The notes beneath the pieces were generated by a model, which saw nothing but the letters and a program-made list of their open reading frames with translations, ran no database searches and was not told where the DNA came from. From DATLFI01 sp035524895 (lineage in GTDB: Bacteria; Acidobacteriota; Thermoanaerobaculia; Multivoradales; Multivoraceae): 34,230 nt of DNA. Position 1 is the first letter of the stretch, and the number at the start of each line of letters is the position of its first letter. Shown here piece by piece: positions 23,614 to 32,549 of this stretch. The translations under genes were made by a program, and so were the position numbers. The DNA lies in assembly GCA_035524895.1 (NCBI GenBank), contig DATLFI010000308.1, forward strand, positions 1 to 34,230, read 5' to 3'.

Positions 23614-25496
23614 CGCAGCAGGTGCCGCCGGAACCAGTCGACCGTCGCCACGGTCGACCGCACGCGGTTCGGGCTCAGGCGGAAGCCGTGGCCCTCGTCC
23701 GGAAAGAGCACGTAGCCCACTTCCACGCCTCGCTTCCGGAGCGTCTCGACCACCTGCTCGGCTTCGACCACCGGCACGTTGGTGTCGTTCGCGCCGTGCA
23801 GCACCAGCAGCGGCGCCTTCACCTGGTGGAGCTTGTGGATGGGGGACAACTGCCGGAGCAGGTCTCGCTGGGTCTGCGGGTCGCCGTACTCGGTGCCCGA
23901 GATCGCCGCCATCCAGGGCTCGGTGTGCTCGAAGAACGTCTCGAAGTTCACGATGCCGAACAGGTTCACGCCCGCGGCGAAGAGGTCGGGGTACTCGGTC
24001 AAGCCGACCATCACGGCGTAACCGCCGTACGAGCCGCCGGTGATCCCTAGCCTACCGGGCGCGGCGATGCCTGCGCGCAGCAGGTACTCGGCGCTGCTCG
24101 CGATGTCGCGGTTCGCGTCGAAGCGCAGCTCGCGGTTGTCGAGGTTGACGAACCGCTTGCCGAAGCCAGACGAGCCGCGGATGTTCGGCGCGAACACGCC
24201 GATGCCCTGCTGCAGCAGGGCCTGATAGACCGGCCGCAGGGACGGCCGCTCTTGGCCCTCGGGGCCGCCGTGGAAGCTGAGCACGTAGGGAGCCTCGTCG
24301 ACGACCCCAGGTGGGCGGTAGAGCCAGCCGCTGAGCTCCAGCCCGTCGTGCGCCGGGTAGCGCACCAGCTCGGGGCGCACGAGCTTCGAGAGGTCCACCC
24401 CGGGGTGCGGGCTGGAGGTGAGCTGCCGCCCGCGCCCGGAGCTGAAGTCGAGCACGTAGACGTCGCTCGGCGCGGCGGCGCCGCTGCCCACCAGCGCGAG
24501 GGCGCGCCCGTTCTTGGCGAACTCGACACCGCTCACGAGGTCGACCGACAGGTCCACCGGTCTTCGTGCCCCGCTGCTCAGGTCCAGCATCTCGACCTCG
24601 CTGCGGCCAGCGACATTCCACACCAGTGCGGCCTGGTCGTCGCGGGGGCTGAGCGCGAAGCCATCGAGCTCGACCCCCGTTCGCTCTGCAAGCAGCTCCA
24701 GGTCACCGGATGGCTTCCCGCCTTGGAGCCGCAGGCGCCCGAAGATGCGCAGGTCTCGACCGGCGTTGGAGGCGAGATAGACCGCGGAGCCGTCGGCGGC
24801 GAGCTCTCCGGCGAAGCTGCCCGGTCCTTCGTGCGGAGTGAGCAGTGACTCGGCGCCGGTGGCTACCTCCACCACGAACAGATCGTTGCTGCCCCGTCCC
24901 GCGAGACGATCGAGCAGCACCAGGGTGCCGTCGCGCGAGATGTCGACGATGCGCCCGGTGCCCGGGTTCTGCGCGACCAGGCGGCTTGCCCCGGTGCCGA
25001 GGTCGTGCAGGTAGACGTCCATGGACGCGGCCGATCGCGTGTTCGAGCTGAACGCGAGGCTCTTACCGTCCGGGCTCCAGGGACCGAGCCAGTTGTTCTC
25101 GCGCCCGCCCTGGGTGATGCGCCGCGACACGACGCCGTCCGGCGACACCAGCAGGATCTGCTGGTTCATGCCACCGCCGGGCGCCACCGACACTGCGAGC
25201 CACTCCCCGGCCGGCGACCAGGACACCGATCGGACCTGGTCGTCGAATGCCGTGACCTGGCGCGGCCAACCACCACCGAAAGGCACCGACCAAACCTGCG
25301 GCGAACCGCTCAGATCGGACACGAACGCAAGGGTGCGGCCGTCCGGGGCGAACGTCGGCGAGAAGGCAGAGCCGATCCGAGCCAGCCGCGACACCGCGTC
25401 GGCGATGCCATCCTCCGCGGCGCGCAGGGGGGGTAGGCAGACTGCCAGCGAAGCCCAGGCAAACGCAAACGGAACCAGCGACTGTCCTCGCACCAT
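23610..25496 (-). CDS. Secreted S9 family peptidase (prolyl oligopeptidase/dipeptidyl peptidase type)
   Basis: The 628-residue protein has a signal peptide (cleavage near PLRAAED), an N-terminal beta-propeller of TolB/PD40-type repeats (about 35-375; SPDGKSLAFSS, FAPDGRTLAFVSD) and a C-terminal alpha/beta hydrolase domain. The catalytic triad is visible: Ser489 in GGSYGGY, Asp571 in HGANDTNVP, His603 in DEGHGF. It should cleave short peptides, often after proline, in the periplasm or outside. The ATG at 25496 is fixed by AGGAGG 8 bases upstream, a strong ribosome binding site. The stop overlaps the ABC permease start by 4 bp. It lies 44 bp downstream of coaD. Confidence 0.92.
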   Translation of the reverse strand: MVRGQSLVPFAFAWASLAVCLPPLRAAEDGIADAVSRLARIGSAFSPTFAPDGRTLAFVSDLSGSPQVWSVPFGGGWPRQVTAFDDQVRSVSWSPAGEWLAVSVAPGGGMNQQILLVSPDGVVSRRITQGGRENNWLGPWSPDGKSLAFSSNTRSAASMDVYLHDLGTGASRLVAQNPGTGRIVDISRDGTLVLLDRLAGRGSNDLFVVEVATGAESLLTPHEGPGSFAGELAADGSAVYLASNAGRDLRIFGRLRLQGGKPSGDLELLAERTGVELDGFALSPRDDQAALVWNVAGRSEVEMLDLSSGARRPVDLSVDLVSGVEFAKNGRALALVGSGAAAPSDVYVLDFSSGRGRQLTSSPHPGVDLSKLVRPELVRYPAHDGLELSGWLYRPPGVVDEAPYVLSFHGGPEGQERPSLRPVYQALLQQGIGVFAPNIRGSSGFGKRFVNLDNRELRFDANRDIASSAEYLLRAGIAAPGRLGITGGSYGGYAVMVGLTEYPDLFAAGVNLFGIVNFETFFEHTEPWMAAISGTEYGDPQTQRDLLRQLSPIHKLHQVKAPLLVLHGANDTNVPVVEAEQVVETLRKRGVEVGYVLFPDEGHGFRLSPNRVRSTVATVDWFRRHLLR

Positions 25497-25540
25497 CGGT
25501 CGATCCTCCTGTGCCCCGCGCACCGCCCTCCGCTCGGACT

Positions 25541-26026
25541 TCAGCCGCCCAACTTCTGCCGCAGGCGCCGCGCCACCGCCACCGGCACCATGGGAGATAC
25601 GTCTCCGCCGAGCCGCGCCACCTGCTTGATCAGGGTGCTAGAGAGGTCGGCGACCTCGGGTCGCGGCAGGAGGAACACCGTCTCGATCTCGGGGCGCAAC
25701 CGACGGTTCATGCGCGCCATCGGCATTTCGTAGTCGAGGTCCGCTCCGCTGCGCAAACCCCGCACGACGCCACAAGCGCCCATCGAGGAGGCGTACTCGA
25801 CCAGCAGGCCGCTGAAGCTGTCGACCAGGCAATCCTCCCACAGGCCGAGCACCTCGCCCAGGATCTCGACGCGCTCGGCGACGGTGAAGAACGACTGCTT
25901 CTCCGGGTTGCCCAGCACCGCCACGTAGACGCGGTCGAACATCCCACGCGTTCGCGCCACGAGATCGAGGTGGCCGTTGTGGAACGGATCGAACGACCCG
26001 GGGAAGACTGCGATGCGCTCTCTCAT
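25541..26026 (-). CDS. coaD: Phosphopantetheine adenylyltransferase
   Basis: The 161-residue cytoplasmic enzyme makes dephospho-CoA from 4'-phosphopantetheine and ATP, the penultimate step of CoA synthesis. The nucleotidyltransferase signature is FPGSFDPFHNGH (residues 8-19, His16 and His19). VVRGLRSGADLDYE and the C-terminal segment VADLSSTLIKQVARLGGDVS (ISS-type motif) are diagnostic of bacterial CoaD. Length is normal. It starts 15 bp after the beta-propeller gene; no clear Shine-Dalgarno is seen, consistent with expression from the upstream transcript. Confidence 0.95.
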   Translation of the reverse strand: MRERIAVFPGSFDPFHNGHLDLVARTRGMFDRVYVAVLGNPEKQSFFTVAERVEILGEVLGLWEDCLVDSFSGLLVEYASSMGACGVVRGLRSGADLDYEMPMARMNRRLRPEIETVFLLPRPEVADLSSTLIKQVARLGGDVSPMVPVAVARRLRQKLGG

Positions 26027-26041
26027 TGGGGGGTGCCTCGA

Positions 26042-28237
26042 CTACCGGCGTGCGTCCTTCAGGCGCGGCGTCAGATCGAACGTGATCACGTTGAACGCGG
26101 CGTCGCGCAGTCGCAGCAACACGACGGTGGCGTCCGCCGGAACGTCGAGTAGCAGGCGCTCGGAGCGAGAGTCGACGAGCCCGTCAGCGGCTTCGATCGG
26201 TCTCCAGGCCTTGCCATCGACGCTCACCATCGCCTCGCGGAGCGGGCTGAGCTCGTCGCTCACTGCGATCTCGTAGTGGTCCCCAGCGCGCGTCACCCCG
26301 TCGAGCCGCGGGGCGCCGTGGTCGACGATCACGAGATCGGAGATGCGTTCCGCGGTGAGCGCCTCCTCTGCGAGGTTCGCCTTCGCGTCGGTCACGGTCA
26401 GGCGGAACCGGTAGTACCCGTCGGGCAGCACCGTCGAGTCGAAGCTGAGCCAGGAGTCCTCGAGCTCCGTAGCGACCTCCAACCACCGCTCTTCGTCCTG
26501 CTGCCGGACGTGCAGGTCGTAGCGCAAGGGGTCGCCGTTCGGGTCGGTCGCCTCCCACTTCAGCGTGCGGTAACCGAGCTTCCAGAGCTCCTTCGACCGT
26601 TGCGCGTCGTCAGCGGCTGGACCGCCGAGGGTCGTGAAGATGCCGTCGCGGTTCGGGTGCGCGGGCTCGAACGCCTGCTGGCCGGGGTTGAAGTTGCTGG
26701 GCACCAGGATCTTGCCAGGCTCGAGCACCTCGAGCGACTTGATCTCGGGCCGCCGGTTCTGCTGGAGGTAGGAGATCTCGACCGCCTCGATCGTCGGCGA
26801 GGCCTCTCCCCCAGCCGACAGCTCGGCCTGCCACTGCAGGTAGCGGCCGCGCGGAACGTCCGCCAAAGAGACGTCGCGACCTTGCAGCGGCTCGCTCCAT
26901 TCGGACCATGTGGCATCGGGATTCGGGCTCGATCCCGAGCGCAGCTGGAACGCAACCTCGGCGCCACGAGGCAGCTCGCCGCGCCAGTGCAGAGAGCCGA
27001 AACGGGAAGGCTGCTCGGCATCCAGAACGGCGCTGGTGAAGGAGCCCGTGCGCTCGCGAGCGCCCACCGCGCGGTAGAGCGCCGAGCCATTGGTGGTCGC
27101 GAAGGCCGGCGCGGTCTCGCCGGGAAGGAGCTGCACGATCTGCAACTCGTCGACGTCGCGCTCCAACAGCAACGTCCCGTCGAGCAGGCTGTAGAGCTTG
27201 CCGTCCATGCCGGTGCCGATCCACAAGCGCTCCTGCCAGAGCAGGGAGTACACGGTTTCCCTCTCGAACCGCCAGACAGTCTCGACGACTCCGGCCTCCG
27301 AGATGCGCAACAGCTCGCTGCGCGGTCCGGTGTAGCTCGAAGGCCGGCTTCCGGCGGCCACCGCCGCACCGGCGTCGACGGTGATGCGCGCGGCATCGCC
27401 GCTCGAGCTGTCACGCTCGGTCGATCTCGCGGTAGACGTAGAGGCCTGCAGGTCGACGAAGCTGCCCTCTGACGCGAGCGCAGCCGCATAGACGGTTCCG
27501 TCCGGAGCGGCGGCGAAAGCGGTGATCTCCGGCTGGGGAGCGTCGTGAAGCGTCACCGCCTTGCCATCCCCGCCGAGCCGTAGCACGAGCCCCTCCCCCG
27601 CGGTGCCGACCAGCACCGAGCCGTCGGGTCGTGGCAGGAGGGACCGGATGTGCGCGTCGCTGACGTCGAGCACCACCTCCCCCTCGCTCTTGCCGGGCTC
27701 GAGCGCGAACAGCTTGCCCTGGGTACCTGTGCCGATCAGGAGTCGTCCCCGCGCGTCGCGCGCGAGCGCCCAGATATAGCGCTCGCCGGGCGCGAACACG
27801 GCCTCGGTGGTGCCGTCGGCATCGATGCGGTAGACCTTGCCGTCCGGCGAGCTGGCCGCCCAAATCGTGCCGTCGGGATCGACCCAGAGTGCCGAGATCT
27901 GCGCCTCCTCGGCGTCGAGCAGCCGCTCGAGACCGCCCCTCGCCCCCGGCACCACGCGCAGTACCTCGCCGTCGTTGCCGGTGCCCAGCACGAACCCGTC
28001 GCCAGCGCGGGCCGCGGCGAGCAGGTACGGCGCCTCGAGCGTCACCACGCGCTCGTAGCTCTGCGCCAGTCGCAGGATGCCCAGGGCGTCGAGACTGGTG
28101 CTCTCGAGCGTCCCGGAGGCATAAGCCGCGGCACCCGAGATGCGGAAAATCTTCACCTCGCTCGCGGTCGCGACCGGAGCCGACAACGCCAAACCCGCGA
28201 CGCCGGCCAGCAGCAGGGCTCGCAGTCGGCTAGACAC
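26042..28237 (-). CDS. Secreted beta-propeller protein with fibronectin-like C-terminal region, function unknown
   Basis: With the GTG at 28237 the product has 731 residues and a clean signal peptide (MSSRLRALLLAGVAGLALSA, cleavage near VATASE). In-frame TTG codons at 28261 and 28270 are alternative starts; the latter is only 2 bases after the upstream stop. Residues about 30-400 contain propeller-type repeats (DPDGTIWAASSPDGKVYRID, LLIGTGTQGKLFALEPG, RPDGSVLVGTAGEGLVLRLG). The middle region binds no recognised cofactor. The C-terminal part has WSEWSEPL and DPNGDPLRYDLHVR, resembling immunoglobulin/fibronectin folds. It follows the S55 protease-like gene by 35 bp and precedes coaD by 15 bp. 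No catalytic motif is seen; a sensor or scaffold role is a guess. Confidence 0.75.
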   Translation of the reverse strand: MSSRLRALLLAGVAGLALSAPVATASEVKIFRISGAAAYASGTLESTSLDALGILRLAQSYERVVTLEAPYLLAAARAGDGFVLGTGNDGEVLRVVPGARGGLERLLDAEEAQISALWVDPDGTIWAASSPDGKVYRIDADGTTEAVFAPGERYIWALARDARGRLLIGTGTQGKLFALEPGKSEGEVVLDVSDAHIRSLLPRPDGSVLVGTAGEGLVLRLGGDGKAVTLHDAPQPEITAFAAAPDGTVYAAALASEGSFVDLQASTSTARSTERDSSSGDAARITVDAGAAVAAGSRPSSYTGPRSELLRISEAGVVETVWRFERETVYSLLWQERLWIGTGMDGKLYSLLDGTLLLERDVDELQIVQLLPGETAPAFATTNGSALYRAVGARERTGSFTSAVLDAEQPSRFGSLHWRGELPRGAEVAFQLRSGSSPNPDATWSEWSEPLQGRDVSLADVPRGRYLQWQAELSAGGEASPTIEAVEISYLQQNRRPEIKSLEVLEPGKILVPSNFNPGQQAFEPAHPNRDGIFTTLGGPAADDAQRSKELWKLGYRTLKWEATDPNGDPLRYDLHVRQQDEERWLEVATELEDSWLSFDSTVLPDGYYRFRLTVTDAKANLAEEALTAERISDLVIVDHGAPRLDGVTRAGDHYEIAVSDELSPLREAMVSVDGKAWRPIEAADGLVDSRSERLLLDVPADATVVLLRLRDAAFNVITFDLTPRLKDARR

Positions 28238-28272
28238 TTCGAGGCCGCGCTTTCGTGACAATTGCGTCAAGT

Positions 28273-30123
28273 TCAGCGCATCCCCACCGCTGGCAGCACT
28301 TCGAGGTCGACGCGCTCCAGACCTTCGAGGGGAAGGTCGCTGGCAACGAACTCGCGGCTCACGATCGAGAGCGCCAGCGGCTTGGTCGCGAGCGCCCCCC
28401 TCCCTTGCCAGAGCGACCGCATCGAGTCGGGCAGATCCGGCAGCGCCCGTCCGTCGACCACCAGGCCGCGGGCCGGGCGGACACTCAGCACTCCGAGGCT
28501 GTCGCGCGAGTGAAACGAGCCGAGAAGCCGCAGGGACTCCTCGAAGCTCTTGGGCTCGAATGGCTCGATCTGCAGCGCCGCCGCGTCGACGCTGCTGCCG
28601 TCGCCGACGAACAGGTAGAGCGGACCGGGAGCCGCGTCGGCCGGCACCAGGACGGGCACCCGGCGCTGCGTGCGCTGACCCCGGTGGCTGCGCAGGTCGA
28701 GCAGCACGTCGACGGTATCGCCTGCCCGCACCGCTCGGCGCTCGGCGTGGGCGCCGAGCAGCGACAACGTGCGAATCTCGGGGCCTTGAGCCAGCTCGAT
28801 GTCGACGCCCGAGGTCTCGACGTCGACCCATGGGTTGAGCTCGAAGAATCCGACGAGCTGCAGCAGGTAGAGGGCGGCGCTGATCGCGGCGCCGGAGCCG
28901 TCGAAGCTCTGCCGGACAACCACGTCGTCGTAGCCGGCGAAGCGGAAGGTGGCGGCGAGGTCGAGCGACTGGTCGCCGGAGGCGTAGCTGAACGCGTCGA
29001 CAGTCTGCAGGGTCGCCACCGCGAGGAGCGCCGGCCGCATCAGCGGCACGTCCGCCACCTCGAGGTGGTATGCCCGCTGCCCGGGCTCCTTGGCGAGGAC
29101 CCCCGCTGCGCCGGTGACCGAGATGCGCACGGGCGTGGTCGGCGCTATCGCGCCCAGACGTCCGCGCATGCCTGGCAGCCGATCCTCGTCGAAGGCGCCG
29201 ACCACCGCACCGACGTTGGTCAGCTTGAACGAGCTGAGATCGCTGGCCACCACCGTCAGCACTTCGGCAACGGCCATCGGAATCTTCACCGGCCCGAGCG
29301 AAAGCACCGGATGGCCGAACGCCACCACCTGATCACCGCTGCGGTCGGTAAGGGTGCCGCTCGCCGCGAGCTTGAGGTCGCCGCCGATGAGCACGCCCGC
29401 CACCGAGGCGCCGGGACCGATCTCGTGGGGCTCCAACGTGTCGACCGTGGTGCCCGCCGACGCCACCTCGCCGAGCACGAGACGCAGGAGCGATTGGCTG
29501 CGGGGCTCGAACCCCGACGACACGAACGCGAGCGCCGACGACGCTCCGGTCATCGCGGAGGCCGTGCCTTGGCCGAGAACCTCGAGATGCGCCCGCAGCT
29601 CCTCCTCTGCCCGCGCGGAGTCGGCCATCGGCTTCGCGAGCTGGATCAGCGATCGAGGCGAGCCGAGCTCGCTCGCCGGGCGGGAGCGCGTGCCGCCGGC
29701 CGGAAGGTCCTGCAACGCGTGCATGTCGGCGATCGGTGTGATGCCCGCGATCGCGTCCTTCGCGAAATCCCAGGAGAAGGCCACCGCGCCCGCGAGACGA
29801 CCTTCGATGTACACCGGGCTGCCGCTCATGCCGCGGACGACACCGCTGCGCTCGAGGTCCTGGCCGGAGAGACGGGCGAGGATGAAGCTCATCCCGGGAT
29901 AGACGTTCTGCATCACCCCGATCACTTCGACCTCGAAGCGTTCCGGCTCGCTCCCGGCAAAGACCGAGAGGCCGTAGCCGCGCTGCCCCCGCACGACCTC
30001 TTCGATGCCGATCACCTCGGGGTCGACCGGCGCGGTCTGCGCAGCCGAGACGCCGGCCCCGGCCCAGAGCAGGAGCACCAGGAGAAGCGGGCGGACACGC
30101 GTGGTGGCTGGGGGGTTCTTCAT
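28273..30123 (-). CDS. SpoIVB-type S55 peptidase domain protein, exported
   Basis: The 616-residue protein starts with a signal peptide (MKNPPATTRVRPLLLVLLLW, cleavage near VSAAQT). Residues about 35-240 match the SpoIVB S55 serine peptidase domain. GMSGSPVYIEGRLAGAVAF carries the putative nucleophile Ser100, preceded by VYPGMSFILARLSG and followed by ITPIADM. The remaining 370 residues include a GDQVVAFGHPVLSLGPV segment also typical of this family, then regions I do not recognise. In Bacillus, SpoIVB signals across a compartment during sporulation; no sporulation genes occur here, so an envelope-stress or processing role is more likely. The ATG at 30123 is preferred over a GTG at 30138 because it gives a standard signal peptide; neither has a clear ribosome binding site. 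Confidence 0.85.
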   Translation of the reverse strand: MKNPPATTRVRPLLLVLLLWAGAGVSAAQTAPVDPEVIGIEEVVRGQRGYGLSVFAGSEPERFEVEVIGVMQNVYPGMSFILARLSGQDLERSGVVRGMSGSPVYIEGRLAGAVAFSWDFAKDAIAGITPIADMHALQDLPAGGTRSRPASELGSPRSLIQLAKPMADSARAEEELRAHLEVLGQGTASAMTGASSALAFVSSGFEPRSQSLLRLVLGEVASAGTTVDTLEPHEIGPGASVAGVLIGGDLKLAASGTLTDRSGDQVVAFGHPVLSLGPVKIPMAVAEVLTVVASDLSSFKLTNVGAVVGAFDEDRLPGMRGRLGAIAPTTPVRISVTGAAGVLAKEPGQRAYHLEVADVPLMRPALLAVATLQTVDAFSYASGDQSLDLAATFRFAGYDDVVVRQSFDGSGAAISAALYLLQLVGFFELNPWVDVETSGVDIELAQGPEIRTLSLLGAHAERRAVRAGDTVDVLLDLRSHRGQRTQRRVPVLVPADAAPGPLYLFVGDGSSVDAAALQIEPFEPKSFEESLRLLGSFHSRDSLGVLSVRPARGLVVDGRALPDLPDSMRSLWQGRGALATKPLALSIVSREFVASDLPLEGLERVDLEVLPAVGMR

Positions 30124-30139
30124 CGGTAGGGTAATCACG

Positions 30140-30769
30140 TCAGTACCAAGGAAACGCCCCGTGCCGCAGCACCTCCATCCGTCCTGCTTCGGCCTGCGCG
30201 CCGGATGGCACCGTTGCCGGCGACCAAGCTACCACGGTCGAGGGTTCTCCGCCTGGGAGAAGCCCGTCATCCACGATCCACGAAAGCGCACCGCCAAGCT
30301 GGTGGCGGAGAGAATCGACGGAAGTGATGGGCTGCTCCCCGGAAAGGTTGGCACTGGTCGCAGTGAGCGCGATCCCCAGCTCGCCCAGCAGCCGGCGCAA
30401 ACCCGCGTGCGCCGGGATCCGCACCCCCAGGCGGGTGTCTCCAGCCATCGCCGCGAGCGGCATCGCCACCTCGAGCAGCACGGTCAGAGGCGCCGGCCAG
30501 TACCGCAGTCCCCAGCGCAGACCGGGATCGTCGCGGCGAACGCCGAGCGACATCACCTGCTCGAGGCTCGCCGCGACGACCGGCAACGGCTTGCCGCGCT
30601 CTCGTGCTTTGACAGCGAAGATCCGCTCCACACCCGCCGTCGAGCGCGGGTCCACGGCGAGCGCGTAGCTCGACTCCGTCGGCACCGCCGCCACTTCGCC
30701 GCGCAGCAGCCCGGCGCGCAGGTCCGCCACCGGGTCGCCCAAGCGGAGCAGCCGCGGCGCCTCAGGCAT
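30140..30769 (-). CDS. tsaC: L-threonylcarbamoyladenylate synthase (YrdC/Sua5 family)
   Basis: The 209-residue protein carries the YrdC fold that makes threonylcarbamoyl-AMP from threonine, bicarbonate and ATP for the t6A37 tRNA modification. VAAVPTESSYALAVDP (about 26-41), KARERGKPLPV (54-64) and ATSANLSGEQP (136-146) are the substrate- and nucleotide-binding motifs. It lacks the C-terminal Sua5 domain, so it is the short TsaC type. The ATG overlaps the end of recN by 8 bp and the stop lies 16 bp before the S55 gene start. Confidence 0.9.
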   Translation of the reverse strand: MPEAPRLLRLGDPVADLRAGLLRGEVAAVPTESSYALAVDPRSTAGVERIFAVKARERGKPLPVVAASLEQVMSLGVRRDDPGLRWGLRYWPAPLTVLLEVAMPLAAMAGDTRLGVRIPAHAGLRRLLGELGIALTATSANLSGEQPITSVDSLRHQLGGALSWIVDDGLLPGGEPSTVVAWSPATVPSGAQAEAGRMEVLRHGAFPWY

Positions 30770-32507
30770 GGCGGGAACGCTTTCCGGACGTGGACCGCGT
30801 CGCGGCCGCAGCCTCGTCGAGCAGCGCGCGGGCGTGCTGGAGCGAGGAGTCGGTGACCCTCTCGGCGGCGAGCATGCGCGCGATCTCGCGCACGCGATCC
30901 TCAGCCACCAGCTCCGCTACATCGACCTGCGTGCGCTCGCCCGAGGTGGTCTTCTTGACCCTGTAGTGCCGGTCGCCGAGGCAGGCGACCTGCGGCAGGT
31001 GGGTGACCGCGAGCACCTGGCGCGAGCCGCCGAGCTGGCGCAGCTTGCGACCGATCACGGCGGCCTCGGCGCCGCCCAGACCCACATCGACCTCGTCGAA
31101 CACCAGGGTCTCCGCGTCCGCGCCGGCCACCGGGTCCGCGCACACCGCGACTTGCAGCGCCAAGAACACGCGCGCCAGCTCGCCACCCGAAGCGATCCGG
31201 GCGAGCGGGCGCAACTCCTCCCCAGGGTTGGGCGCGAGCTCGAACGTGACCTCGTCGATGCCGTCGCGGACCAGCTCGCCGCCCGCATGAGGTCGCGGCT
31301 CGATCCGCACGGCAAACCGCGCGCGGCCCAGGGCCAGATCGCGCAGCTCGCGCTCCACCCGCGCGCACAGCGAGTCCGCCCAGGCCCTGCGTCGCCGCGA
31401 CAGGTCCAGCGCTGCTTCGCGGTACTCCGCCAGCGCCGCCGTCACCTCCGCCCGCAGCTCGTCGCGACGCTCGTCGTCGGCGTCGAGCTCGTCGAGCTCC
31501 GCGGCGATGCGCTGGCGCAGCTCCAACACCTCGGTGCTGCTCGCGCCGTATTTGCGCAGCAGCCGCTCGAGCAGCGCGAGACGATCCTCCGCCTGCTCGA
31601 GGCGTCGCGGGTCCGCCTCGACCTCACCGAGGCTCGCGCGCACGCTCGACGCGAGCTCTTCGGCGCGGATACGCAGCTCGTCGGCCTCGCGCAGCCACGA
31701 CTCCGCCTCCGGCTCGAACGGGACGAGCCGCTCGATGGCCCCGGCGCCGCGCGCCAGCAGCACCGCCGCCGAGGCCTCGTCGTCGTCGGCGAGCAGGGTC
31801 AGCGCCGCAGCAGCAGCCTCCGCGATCTCCTCGGCGTGGCGCAGCCGGTCGCGTTCCCGTCGCAGCTCGACCTCCTCGCCGGAGACCAGCTCCGCGTCGT
31901 CGATCTCGGCGCGCTGAAAACGCAGCAGGTCGATGCGCTGCGCGCGCGCGCGATCCTCGCCGATGACCCGCTCGAGTCGCTCGGAGAGCTGGCGGTGCCG
32001 ATCCCACGCGGCTCCCACCCGTTCGAGCAGGTCCATGGCCTCGGCACCGCCTTCGCGATCGACCCATGCGAGCTGCTGCTCTGGATGGAGCAAACCCAGC
32101 TCGTCGCGCTGGCCGTGGATGCGCAGCAGGAGAGGCGCGATGTCCGCCAGCAGCCGCAGCGTCACGGGTTGATCGTCGAGGAACACGCGATTCGGACCGG
32201 CACGTGCGACCTCCCGCCGCACCACCAGCACGCCGTCTTCGCACGACAGGCCCGCCGCGCCGAGCAACTCGCGGCAGCGCTCCAGGCGGGCGCCGGCAAG
32301 CTCGAAGACCCCCGTCACGCGGAGCTCCGTCGCGCCGGTGCGGATCGCGTCGGTGCTCGCCCGGGCGCCTCCCAGCAGCGAGAGGGAGTCGACCACCAAC
32401 GACTTCCCTGCTCCGGTCTCGCCGGTGAGGGTCGCGAAGCCCGGCCCCAGCTCGACGCTGGCCTCTTCGACCACCGCCAGGTTGCGGACGTGGAGGGTGC
32501 GGAGCAT
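30762..32507 (-). CDS. recN: DNA repair protein RecN
   Basis: The 581-residue SMC-like ATPase acts in recombinational repair of double-strand breaks. The N-terminal Walker A is GETGAGKS (residues 29-36). A long Glu/Arg/Ala-rich coiled coil occupies about 150-380, and the C-terminal head has the signature ASGGELARVFLALQVA and Walker B TLVFDEVDVGLGG. TRLGV-like and HLPQVACLGDRHYRVKK motifs near the C-terminus are typical of RecN. The start is 42 bp after proC. Length is normal. The very high GC and Arg/Glu bias of the coiled coil produces long open frames in other phases, which are not genes. Confidence 0.96.
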   Translation of the reverse strand: MLRTLHVRNLAVVEEASVELGPGFATLTGETGAGKSLVVDSLSLLGGARASTDAIRTGATELRVTGVFELAGARLERCRELLGAAGLSCEDGVLVVRREVARAGPNRVFLDDQPVTLRLLADIAPLLLRIHGQRDELGLLHPEQQLAWVDREGGAEAMDLLERVGAAWDRHRQLSERLERVIGEDRARAQRIDLLRFQRAEIDDAELVSGEEVELRRERDRLRHAEEIAEAAAAALTLLADDDEASAAVLLARGAGAIERLVPFEPEAESWLREADELRIRAEELASSVRASLGEVEADPRRLEQAEDRLALLERLLRKYGASSTEVLELRQRIAAELDELDADDERRDELRAEVTAALAEYREAALDLSRRRRAWADSLCARVERELRDLALGRARFAVRIEPRPHAGGELVRDGIDEVTFELAPNPGEELRPLARIASGGELARVFLALQVAVCADPVAGADAETLVFDEVDVGLGGAEAAVIGRKLRQLGGSRQVLAVTHLPQVACLGDRHYRVKKTTSGERTQVDVAELVAEDRVREIARMLAAERVTDSSLQHARALLDEAAAATRSTSGKRSRHA

Positions 32508-32549
32508 CGCTGCGTCGACGAGCTGTTCGGTGAGAGGCTACCTGTCGCG

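Noticed and set aside
28238..28831. Long N-terminal extension of the beta-propeller protein frame
   Set aside because: It lies inside the S55 protease-like gene in another phase and would bury the signal peptide.
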